A DNA stretch of 64,000 nt from Symbiodinium natans. Its lineage: Eukaryota; Sar; Dinophyceae; Suessiales; Symbiodiniaceae. Shown in pieces: positions 45,301-54,664 of the stretch. The first letter of the stretch is position 1; every line of letters begins with the position of its first letter. Location of the stretch: NCBI GenBank assembly GCA_905221605.1, contig CAJNDS010002200.1, forward strand, positions 69,287 through 133,286, read 5' to 3'. The notes beneath the pieces were generated by a model. It ran no database searches, was not told the origin of the DNA, and was given only the letters and a program-made list of their open reading frames with translations. Made by a program: the position numbers and the translations under genes.

Positions 45301-46510
45301 TACCCTACTAATTGCTTAAGAACCCAGAAAAAAAAAACAACAAACATTCTTCCTTATTAAGGTTAATATAGGGATTTATTCTTGTCTATAATTTGGGGTT
45401 CTTAAGCAAACAGTCGTACCCTCAGAACCCCACCAGCCGGTGGCCGTGAACAGTTGACGTACTGGCTTCTAGTACTGAATGAGGAAATTAGACAATCACC
45501 GTATGAAATCCGCTCTATTTTGGTGGGTACCTCACTCCCCTCAACCCTAAGCGCCAAAACCTAAACCCTAAGCCCTGAACCCTGAACCCTAAACCCTAGC
45601 CCTAAACCCTAAACCCTAAGCCCTGAACCCTGAACCCTAAACCGAAGAGCCAGTGAGTTGAAAGGTCTTACGGCGTTTCTGAGGCCCCTCGCAGCGGACT
45701 TGATCTCAATGCAGAAGCCTTCGCGCGCTGGCTTTCAGGTTCTTGGGGCTTAGAGGGTTTAGGGTTTAGGACATAGGGCTAAGTGAAGATTTTAAGCCCG
45801 AAATTCTCGTGGGCGAAATTTCGGGGTTGAGAGGGTTTTCACCCCTGAGGACCTTAGCTTGGGGCTAGGGCTGAGCCTCCCTTACCTAAACCTAAGTCCC
45901 TACCCGCAAACCCCAATCCCTAATCCACAAACCCTAGACCCTAAAGCCTAAACCCTACAAAGCACAGTAAAGTGCATGATTTCATCTCAAGACTCCTGTC
46001 GGTGTTCAGGGCATTTCGGGTTGAGGGTTCAGGGCATTCAGGTTTTCAGGGCTTGGGGCATTGAGGCTTCAATATTTAGGGTATTTGGGATGCTAAGGAA
46101 CCAACAGCCCACTTGGTTGCAGGTCCCCCAAAACCCTAAACCCTTCTGGGCTCGAGACGTCAGTCGTCTTAGTTAGTGAGGGTTTAAGGTTTAGGGTTGT
46201 GTGCCCCGCTTTGTATAGGTGTCAGAAGTAAGGCTTCGGGGCTGGGTATTTGGGATTCTCTCAACCCTACGCCCCGAAACTCTGAACGGCGCACCAAAGC
46301 CGAACCCTAAACCCTAAACCCTAAACCCTAAACCCTAAACCCTAAACCCTAAACCCTAAACCCTAAACCCTAAACCCTAAACCACAAATCATGCTGTCAT
46401 CCCACCGCGGTAAGTCGAAGCTGCTGCTGGGAGCAGCGGGCCTTGGGTCCTCTGGCGGGTGCGGAGGGAGAGCGGTCCTGATCTCTGCACAAGGAGGGCC
46501 ACCACTCTAT
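41280..46510 (-). CDS. Scattered exon-like pieces, gene unassigned
   Basis: Short minus-strand open pieces separated by telomere-type repeats occur at about 46490-46385 (ALPPHPPEDPRPAAPSSSFD), 45740-45655 (REGFCIEIKSAARGLRNAV), 44930-44825 (RRFLFDGLAGSALPRYVAS), 43745-43650, 43530-43475 (ADHGELIHKIPKELKET), 43345-43255, 42575-42495, 42105-42045 (VPVEFKVTLTRKGTVLPA) and 41365-41285. Their unique sequence and lack of telomere repeats set them apart from introns, as for the validated exons elsewhere. I did not close the phases, and no domain is recognised. Confidence 0.35.
41651..41804. repeat. 77 bp tandem duplication
   Basis: Copy 1 is 41651-41727 and copy 2 starts at 41728. Across the shared 75 bases they differ at one site (GTGTC versus GTATC near the end). 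The period is not a multiple of three, so it would shift any reading frame. Confidence 0.9.
42592..42720. repeat. GGGTTTATA 9-mer array
   Basis: About nine copies of GGGTTTATA then mixed TTTAGGG. Related GGGTTTATAGGGTTTGTA tracts at 55370-55540 and 56030-56150. Other local variants: GGGTTTGTT (25497-25590), GGGTTTC (54879-54926), GGGTTGA (12355-12390), CCCTGAA (8073-8130), CCCTAAG (63757-63796). Confidence 0.9.
42833..42946. mobile_element. Family H element with telomere-like insert
   Basis: AAGTAGACCCTGGGAAAAAA and CACAGTATAGTACTCC ends match family H; TCTAGGGTTTAAGGTTTTGG lies between them. Confidence 0.75.
43348..43628. repeat. TTTAGGG and CCCTAAA arrays in opposite orientation
   Basis: TTTAGGG at 43348-43468 and CCCTAAA at 43541-43628, separated by a 70 bp unique exon-like piece. 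Confidence 0.95.
44246..44360. mobile_element. Family F element
   Basis: CTAGGCTGCCCAGTAACCTA and TACTACTGGGCATCCTAG ends, with AAAAAAGGGTGCCCTTTTTT and GGGGCTTATAAGGGAACC inside; no array. Confidence 0.85.
44431..44572. mobile_element. Family G element with telomere-type insert in its right end
   Basis: CAGAGAGCCCAATACCCTTA at the left; the right end reads TTAAGGGG, then TTTCGGGTTTAGGGTTTCAG, then TATTGGGCTCTTTG. The copy at 48243 has no such break. Confidence 0.8.
45305..45416. mobile_element. Family E element
   Basis: CTACTAATTGCTTAAGAACC and GGGGTTCTTAAGCAAACAGT ends. Confidence 0.85.
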
Positions 46511-47193
46511 GTACTAGACCAGGGTATGGCTGAGGCTTTAGGGTTTAGGGTTTAGGGTTTAGGGTTTAAGGGTTTAGGGTTTAGGGTTTAGGGTTTAGGG
46601 TTTAGGGTTTAGGGTTTGGGGTTTAGGGTTTAGGGTTGAGGGTTTAGGGTTTAACTCTAGCAAAGGGACTCCGCCTATACCTAGCGAAGACGCCTCTGAA
46701 CCCTAATTCTGTGGTTATAGGGTTTAGGGTTTTTAGGGGTTTTGGGGTTGAAGTTGAAGGGGGCTGCTTTGACTGTAGGGCTTGCGGCCGGACAAGAAGA
46801 ATCCACCATACACCCTAAACCTAAAACCTTACACCCGAAACCCTAAATCCCACACCCTCAAACCCTAAGGAGGCCTTGTAGGAAAAGAGCCGAAAGTCTC
46901 AAAACCCCAACCGGCTCATGATTCATGACGATCAAGAACCCAAATCCTGAACCTCCGGGCACTGAACCCTCCAGACCCCGAACCCCGAACCCCAAACCCT
47001 AAACCCTAAACGCTAAGCGCTAAACCCTAAACCCTAAACCCTAAACCCTAAACCCTAAACCCTAAACCCTAAACCTTAGGAACTTGTGCATTCACTCGGC
47101 CCGTCTGTCGCTGCGTCCTTCCGTGTCTGGCGTGTCGTCGGTGGATTCCGGCGCAGCCTAGCACAGAGGCAAGGTCAGGCATAGGGTCGAGGA

Positions 47194-47297
47194 GGAGGGT
47201 AGTAAAACATTACACGTCTAGCTGCCTTATTAAGAAATCCAATAAACCCAAAAAAGCTAAAGATCTAAAGTTACAGTATAGTAAAGCACCACAAAGT
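47194..47297. mobile_element. Family I element without array
   Basis: GGAGGGTAGTAAAACATTAC to AGTAAAGCACCACAAAGTA, with AAACCCAAAAAAGCTAAAGA at the position where the 22.8 kb copy has TTTAGGG repeats. Confidence 0.85.
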
Positions 47298-47954
47298 AGG
47301 GTGCAGGTTTAGAGTTTAGGGTTCAGGGTTTAGTTAGGGCTTGCATTTGGGGTTTAAGTTTAGGGTTCAGAGCTAGGGCATTTAGGATTGCAGGATTAGC
47401 TGTTTTTTGTTTTGAATCGGAATGGTTACATGTCGAAGGTGTGCTTTGTGCTTTGGGTTCATGGGCCCCATGGGTGACAAATCCTGGGTTGAACGCTTGG
47501 GATCCTAAACCCTAAACCCAAAACCCTAAACCCTGGGTTAGCAACCTTGCGTTTAGGGACTCTGGCCTTCGGGCTTAAGGGATTTCGTGTTTTAGGGGCT
47601 ACAGGTTTAGGTTGGGGGTTTTAGGCTTAGGGTACAGGGCTCTGCCAAGACAGACCGGGGAACCCCTACATACCGCAAAAAAACGCAAGGAACCATACTT
47701 CAGAACCCTTTAGAAGGTAAGGGACCACACTAAGGGACCATGCAACTTCCTTAACCCCTACACCCTGAACCGACCGCAAATCCCAAACCCCAAACCCCAA
47801 ACCCCAAACCCCAAACCCCAAACCCTAAACCCTAAACCCTAAACCCTAAACCCTAAACCCTAAACCCTAAAGCCTAAACCCTAAACCCTAAACCCTAAAC
47901 CCTAAACCCTAAACCCTAAACCCTAAACCCTAAACCCTACCGAGGGCCCATGAA

Positions 47955-49000
47955 AGTAACATTAAATCATCAGGATCCTAGGCATTGAATGTCATAAGCG
48001 GCACGACATCATCTAGCAGAATGGCGTTCTGGTCATAGAACACAGTGCCCTTCAGCACCCTCAAATATCACAACCCTAAACCCGAACCCCAAACCTCTAC
48101 CCAAATTAAAACCTAAACCCTGAAATCTGAACCCCTAACCCTGAACCCTGAACCCTAAACCCTAAACCCTAAACCCCTAAGACCCACGAGTCATAGCAGC
48201 CAACATGATCATGGCGCAATAACTCAGTACCTGCGTGATACACCCAGAGAGCCCAATACCCCTCAAATTAAGGAATATGCCTTAAGGTCAATATAGGGAT
48301 CCCGAATAGAACCTAAGGCATATTCCTTACTTAAGGGGTATTGGGCTCTTTGGGCATCCGAAACCCTCCGGCCTAAAGCAAAGCCAATCGACTTCTGGAC
48401 TTTATGGCACGGGCCAAGCCCGACGACCTCATTTCCTAAACCCTCCAAGACCCTGAACCCTGAACCCTGAACCCGAAATCCTAAGATCCTGCACCTAAGT
48501 CCGAAGTCCTAAAAACGAATGAGGCGTGAAGCGATAAGGCGGCACAAGCAAGGCAACCCACTTGCCTCGGAGACCCCTTTGCGGAAACCCTGGAATCACT
48601 GAGCAACACATACTGGAAAACCTGGGCCGGGAATTGCTATCACCAAGATCTGCACCTGCAACTCTATATCCAGAACCCTCGACCCCAGAGTTCACTTGGA
48701 TGCTCTTTGTGACTTAGTAAGCCTACTTGTATTTTGTAGAAACCCTTTTATAACCCCCATAACCCACCTTACTAACCGTACTTGCTAAGTCAAAGATCTT
48801 CCAAGTAGGGTCTTGGGCCTGGGGCCAAACCCTGAAGCTCAAACACTTGCACTGAAACCCAACCCTAACCCCCAAACCCCAAACCCCAAACCCTAAAATC
48901 TAAACCCTAAACCCTAACCCCTAAACCCTCAAAACAAGTGGCCACACAGCGGAGCCTTCGTCATAAGGAAGTCGCCCAAGTCAATGGCACCGCGATACTC
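47955..49000 (-). CDS. Exon candidates of an unrecognised gene
   Basis: Exon 49000-48956 reads EYRGAIDLGDFLMTK between an AG acceptor and a GC donor. A stretch at about 48060-47970 reads VFYDQNAILLDDVVPLMTFNA before a stop. Between them 48690-48500 and 48440-48370 are also open (for example GNEVVGLGPCHKVQKSIGFA), interrupted by a G-family element. Amino-acid composition and splice signals look coding; no domain is recognised, and the exons may belong to more than one gene. Confidence 0.4.
48243..48355. mobile_element. Family G element
   Basis: CCCAGAGAGCCCAATACCCC and GGGGTATTGGGCTCTTTGGG inverted ends; AAGGAATATGCCTTA inner arm repeats inverted. Confidence 0.85.
48693..48807. mobile_element. 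Family J foldback element
   Basis: ACTTGGATGCTCTTTGTGAC and AAGTCAAAGATCTTCCAAGT are inverted ends. Partial relatives at 3407-3450 and 50455-50487 (ACTTGG-AGCCCTTTT-GACTTCGTAAG). Confidence 0.7.
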
Positions 49001-49599
49001 CTTCCAGCTCAGAGCTTCTCAGGGTAAGGTTTAGGGTTTGGGGTTTAGGGTTTAGGGTTTAGGGTTTCGGGTTTAGGACTTAGGGCTTAGAGTTTAGGGT
49101 TTAGGGCTTAGGGTTTAGGCTTTGGGGTTTATGTGCGAAGCGCCTGTTTCTCCTACTGGCTCTTCGTAGGCAATGAGGGGGAGCAGGTACCTTAAACTTG
49201 CATATACCCTTGTAGGAATTATACAAGGTACCTCCTTCCCTCATTCTCTGCAAGACTTAGGGTTTAGCTTTTGGGAGCTACAGTCCCCGTGTCCTTCAAA
49301 AGGCTCCTAGAAATTAAACAGCAAGCTCATGGTGTGCAACCTCAGGGGGTTTAGGGTTTAGGGTTTAGGGTTTGGGGTTTAGGGTTTAGGGTTTAGGGTT
49401 TTAGGGTTTAGGGTTTAGGGTTTAGGGTTTGGGGTTTAGGGTTTAGGGTTTAGGGTTTAGGGTTTACGGTTTAAATGGGGTCTAGAGTCGAAGCCCGTGA
49501 TTTTGGGGTTCTGGATGTCCTGGGCCCTACAGCCTACACTCTGAACCTTGAACTCAGGCTCAAAATCCTGAACCCAGAGCCCGAAACCCTAAACCCTCC

Positions 49600-49945
49600 C
49601 CTAACCCTAAACCCTAAACCCTAAACCCTAAACCCTAAACCCTAAACCCTAAACCCTAAACCCTAAACCCTAAACCCTAAACCCTAAACCCTAAACCTTC
49701 AACCCTGGCCTGGTTCAGGCCTTCGCGGAAGTGCGTGGGCTGAGACACCCAGTCTCGGCAGTGGAAGGTTAAGGAATGGGCTGGTTTAGGGTGTGGGTTG
49801 GTTTAGGGTTTAGGGTTTAGGGTTTAGGGTTTAGGGTTTAGGGTTTAGGGTTTAGGGTTTAGGGTTTAGGGTTTAGGGTTTAGGGGTTTAGGGTTTAGGG
49901 TTTAGGGTTTAGGGCTTAGGGCTTAGAGTTTAGAGTTTAGGGTTT
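49600..49945. repeat. CCCTAAA and TTTAGGG arrays in opposite orientation
   Basis: CCCTAAA at 49600-49695 and TTTAGGG at 49803-49945 flank a unique piece (49700-49790) that reads CRDWVSQPTHFREGLNQA on the minus strand and may be an exon. Confidence 0.95.
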
Positions 49946-50210
49946 AGGGTTTAGGGTTTTTGTTGCTTTAACGAGCTCTAAACAACCTCCCGGGGTTTGG
50001 GTTGTTTAAAGCCCGAAACTCCTGTCGTAGAATCCTGCTCTCTCACGTGATGGTGCTACAAGCTCTGCACTTGTTAGGCAACTTGGGCTAATCTACCATT
50101 TTTGGCTTCTTTAGGGAGGGGGGTCATGGGGGGTAGGACCTAGAACAGCCTGCAATCGAAACCCAAAAAACACTCTCCCCCCGAGGCCTCAACCCTCGAT
50201 CGGCGAAAAC

Positions 50211-50309
50211 TGGGATGTCCCCCCCCTGTACTAAAAGTCCTTAATGGGAATTACAGTACCCCAATGATAATCCCTATGAAGAACTGCTAGTATAAGGGGG
50301 AACATCACA
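50211..50309. mobile_element. Family B element
   Basis: TGGGATGTCCCCCCCTGTAC and TAGTATAAGGGGGAACATCA ends, with AGTCCTTAATGGGA inner arm. Confidence 0.8.
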
Positions 50310-50487
50310 AGAGGAAAAATAATGAAAAGACTATAATGTAACGCAAGGGCCAATACTTCATATCACGATGTATTGGCCCTTGGGTTGTACAGGGTATGTT
50401 AGGGGCATATAGGGCTCCAAATTAAGGGCCGATACTAACGAGCCCTTGCAACTACTTGGGAGCCCTTTTGGACTTCGTAAGTAGGGT

Positions 50488-50610
50488 TACTTGAAGGTTC
50501 ATGATACTTATTAACCAAGTATAACTGTGCTTATAACTGTACCTATAACCATATTAGGGCACTCAAGGGGCTTATAAGTAGACATACCATGTCAACAGAG
50601 CTTCCAAGTA
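50488..50610. mobile_element. Family A element
   Basis: TACTTGAAGGTTCATGATAC at the left and GCTTCCAAGTA at the right; the right arm is diverged. Confidence 0.75.
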
Positions 50611-50620
50611 CCTTATAGCC

Positions 50621-50726
50621 CCTACTTTGGAGTAGACCCTGGAAAAACAAGTATATACTTTTTAAGGTACAAGTAGCTGTAATCGGAGCCCAGAACCAAA
50701 CAACAAGGATGAAAGTATGGTACTCC
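50621..50726. mobile_element. Family H element
   Basis: CCTACTTTGGAGTAGACCCT to GAAAGTATGGTACTCC, no insert, adjacent to a family A copy. Confidence 0.8.
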
Positions 50727-52180
50727 AAACCCAGCCTTAAACCTTAAACCTTAAACCCTAAACCCTGAACCCTAAACCCTAAACCGCAAACCCTAAACCC
50801 TAAACCCTAAACCCTAAACCCTAAACCCTAAACCCTAGACCCTAGACCCTAAACCCTAAACCCTAAACCCTACAGCCCAACTCATCCCTACGTCGTCCGG
50901 GCATCCGGGCGTTTGGCGCTGCCCTCGCCCACGACAACCTCGGGAACCGGTGTTCCACCTCCCAGGCTTGGTGGTGTAGGGTTTAGGGTTTAGGGTTTAG
51001 GGTTTAGGGTTTAGGGTTTAGGGTTTAGGGTTTAGGGTTTAGGGTTTAGGGTTTAGGGTTTAGGGTGTAGGGTTGAGGGTTGAGGGTTTACGCCTCAAAA
51101 CCCTTAAACTGGCCAACGTACTTCGACCAGGGCTAAACGCCCTCAGCCCTAAACTCTGAACCCTAAACCCTACACCGCCAACAAGTCTCAAGTCTGAAGT
51201 ACAAGACGTGCAGTTTAGTCTTAGGTTCATGGTCCCTGAATCTGGGCCCTTAAATGGAGATGGGGACCCCTTATATACCTTATAAAGCCAAAGGGCCCAT
51301 ACTTCAGAACCCTTTGAAGAAGGTAAGTGACCATATTCAGGGCCCAGACGTACCCTAAACCCCAGACCCTAAACCCGAATTAAACCCTAAACCCTAAACC
51401 CTAAACCCTAAACCCTAAACCCTAAACCCTAAACCCTACACCCCCCCCCCCCCCCAAACAACCCGAAGCCTGAAGTCCTACACGGCCCCAAGCCCTGGGC
51501 CACGCAAGCGGATCCGTTTCGCTCTCCGTTCACTGCAACCTCCTCTGCTCGTGCACTCTTTTCGTGCTCAAGGTTCTAGGGTTGAGGGTTTGGGGTTACA
51601 AGGGCTTTGTGGAGGGTTCAGGGTTTAAGGCTTCTAAAACCCGAACCCTAAACCCGAAATCCTACACCCCAAAACCCCCATCGCTCACTCTTCAGCCACG
51701 CCGGCCGCTCCACTGCCAACCAACCCGATGAGGGAAGCAGATCTCGTCGCGGGTTGAGGATCCGCAAACAAGCCTCCTCACCTCGGAAACTTGCAGGCTG
51801 GGGTTTAGGGTTTAGGGTTTGGGTTTAGGGTTTAGGGTTTAGGGTTTAGGGTTTGGAGGGGCCCATTGGAATTAGTAGGGATATGAGGTCCTAAGATGGG
51901 CCAGAAGCAGCGCAGAGTTTAGGGTCTAGGGTTCTATGTTTGGGGTTTAGGGTTTAGGGTTTGGGGTTTAGGGCTTAGCGTTCCCTAAGACCACGGCTCA
52001 TAAACCCCTACAAACCATCTGAGGCTTGACCAGTGAACTCCAGAACATGAAATGCTGAACCTTAAACCCCTTAAAGCCCTACAACCCTTTAAACCCCGCA
52101 AAACCCCTTAAACCCCTTAAACCCCACAGCCTAAACCCTAAACCCTAGCCCTAAACCCATCCTAAACCGTAAACCAAGTC

Positions 52181-53884
52181 GCCAGGGGCCACCGGCTCAG
52201 CTGCCCCTTGGTCTTGCCTGGGGCCCGGTGGCATCGTGAACTCCTCTGCGGGCTGAAGTTTAGGTTTAGGGTTTAGGGTTTAGGGTTTAGGGTTCAGGGT
52301 CCAGGGTCCAGGGTTCAGCAGCTCGACCCTAGTCGAGCTTGGGTGCGTCGGGCTAAGAAAATACCCACCTAGAGAATCCCAAAACGTTAAGAAATTCAAG
52401 GGTTCGGGTTTAGGGTTTAGGGTTTAGGGTATAGGGTCTGGGGTGTAGGGTTGAGGGTTTAGGGTTTATTCCCCACACAGCTGATTTCAATGTTTCCGCT
52501 GGAGCCAACAACGGGCCTTGCTCACGAAGACTTGGGCCTTGCCAACGAAGTTCCGGCCTTTGTGCCTTGCCCACGAAGGTTTGAGCCGTGCCCACGAAGA
52601 TTTGTGCTTTGCCCACGAAGATTTGCGCCTGGCCCATGAAGAAGGAAGCTCGAAGCACAAATCTTCGTGGGCAAGGTCCGCTTTGTGCCTTGCCCACGAA
52701 AAGCCCACGAAGTTTTGGCCTTTGTGCCTCCAAGCGATTTGTGCCGTGCCCATGAAGATTTGCGCCTTGCCCACGAAGATCATTAAGGTTTAAACTCTTG
52801 TATGATACAGAGGTTTAGGGTTTAGGGTTTAGGGTTTAGGGTTTAGGGTTTAGAGTTTAAGGTTTAGGGCTTAGAGGTTAGGGCGTAGGGTAGGCTTGCG
52901 CAGGGGTTCAGGGGTTCAGGGATTGGGGGTTGTTTCGGGTCTATAGGGCGTAGGGGCTTAGGATTATGGGCTTGTTGAACCGGTTATGTGTTTTCCTAGC
53001 ACAACATGGGCTTATGCAGTACACAATTTATGTGGGGGATTTGGGTGCAGTGTTTAGGGTTTACAAGTTCAAAGCCCATAAACCAACAATCGGAAAATAG
53101 GGTCTTGTTCTTGGGGTTTGTGCTGGACTGCTCGGGTTAGGGTGGGGGGTCCAGAGACTTCCTCTTCCGCGGGAAACCCAAACCCCAAACCACAAGCCCC
53201 AAACCCTAAGCCCTGAAGCCTGAGCCCTAAACCTAAACCCGAAACCCTAAACTGTGAACCCTAAGCCCTAAACCTAAGCCCAAAACCCTAAACTCTGACC
53301 CCTAAACCCTAAACCCTGAACCCTGAACCCTGAACCCTAAACCCTAAACCCTAAACACTAAACCCTAAACCCTAAACCCTAAACCCTAAACCCTGAACCC
53401 TAAACCCTAAACCCTAGCCCTAAACCCTAAACCCTAAACCCTAAACTCTAAACCCTAAACCCTAAAGTCCTCTGCAGGCAGCGGCTCAAGGTCTGAGGGC
53501 GCGGGTGGCCTGGTTGGGTCGGACTCGTTGAAGATGTGAACCTCGTCGTACCCAAAGGGTTTAGGGTTTAGGGTTTAGGGTTTGGGGTTTAGGGTTTGGG
53601 GTTTAGGGTTTAGGGTTTGGGGTTTGGGGTTTAGGGTTCTATGTCTGTATAGCATGCGCATTCTTGGGCTTTAAAGGGGCTCCTGTGTAGTAGCTTTAGG
53701 ACCCAAGTATATACTACATGGGCGCATGAAACCTCCCCTAAACCCTAAGCCCTACACCCTAAACCCTAAACCCTAAACCCCTCAAGGAAAGATGCGAGCC
53801 TCGTCGTAGTTGCCCGTTAACTCAGCGAAGTGCCGTGCCAGCCACACGGTATGAGCTTCCGGCCACACGGAGTTCAGGTGATAC
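52181..53884 (-). CDS. Three joined exons of an unrecognised gene
   Basis: Exons 53884-53800 (WPEAHTVWLARHFAELTG), 53541-53470 (VHIFNESDPTRPPAPSDLEP) and 52243-52181 (EFTMPPGPRQDQGAAEPVAP) join in one frame with GC and GA donors and AG acceptors. The second half is proline-rich and probably unstructured. I do not recognise a family. It may be the 3' continuation of the membrane/GFA gene upstream, but the phase between 54665 and 53884 could not be closed. Further weak pieces lie at 51800-51690 and 51575-51485. Confidence 0.5.
52495..52785. repeat. Minisatellite with ~21 bp unit, partly inverted
   Basis: Plus-strand unit is close to GCCTTGCCCACGAAGATTTG, repeated about ten times with changes. 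One unit at about 52655-52677 is in the opposite orientation. The minus strand stays open across it (FVGKAQI heptads), so it could be a repetitive coding exon, but orientation mixing argues for a plain minisatellite. Confidence 0.8.
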
Positions 53885-54106
53885 CTTTTTAGAGGTTTAG
53901 GGTTTAGGGGTTTAGGGTTTAGGGTGTAGGGTTTAGGGGTTTATGGTTTAGGGCCTAAAGGGTTCAGAGTTTTGTGGATTTTAGGGTTCAGGGTTTCAGG
54001 ATGGGGGTTTCTTGTTCAGGGCTTTGGGGTTTCCAGATTTTAGGGCCTAGGATTCTCTTCCTCTATTTGATGTGTTCGTTTTTGTTGTTTTTATTTCTCT
54101 CTCTCG

Positions 54107-54139
<33 letters not shown>

Positions 54140-54316
54140 GTGCTGCTCAGCCTTCAAATGACTAAGTCCTCAGAGACGATTTCTTGATTGTGATCCTCTC
54201 AACTTAAAACCCCAAAAAGTAAAGGGGCCCACTTAGATCAAAAGGATGCAAGCTTCAAAGTTACATCATTGCCACACTGCAGCCGCAACCTCCGCAGAAG
54301 TATCGATCGGCACTGG

Positions 54317-54425
54317 CCTTACTTCTTCAATAACCAAGGCATAACGAAAGCTTAAGCTTTATTCTTCCTGCTGATTACGGAAACCTCAAAAAATTAATTT
54401 AAAGTTCAACTGCTGGCTAAGTAAG
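54317..54425. mobile_element. Family C element
   Basis: CCTTACTTCTTCAATAACCAAGG ends match family C and the right end reads GGCTAAGTAAG. Flanks are GGC-like on both sides. It lies outside assigned exons. Confidence 0.75.
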
Positions 54426-54664
54426 CCGATTAAACTCCTCCAAGCGCTAGATGACCTTAAACCTATATAAACCCCACAAGCCCGTAACCCCAAACACCTA
54501 AGCCCTAAAGCCTAAAGCCTAAAGCCTAAACCCTACACGCCTAAACCCCTAAACCCCTAAACCCCTAAACCTCTAAACCCCTAAACCCCTAAACCCCTAA
54601 CCCCTACGCCCCTAAACCCTAAACCCTAAACCCCAAACCCTGAACCCTAAACCCCCATACCCAA

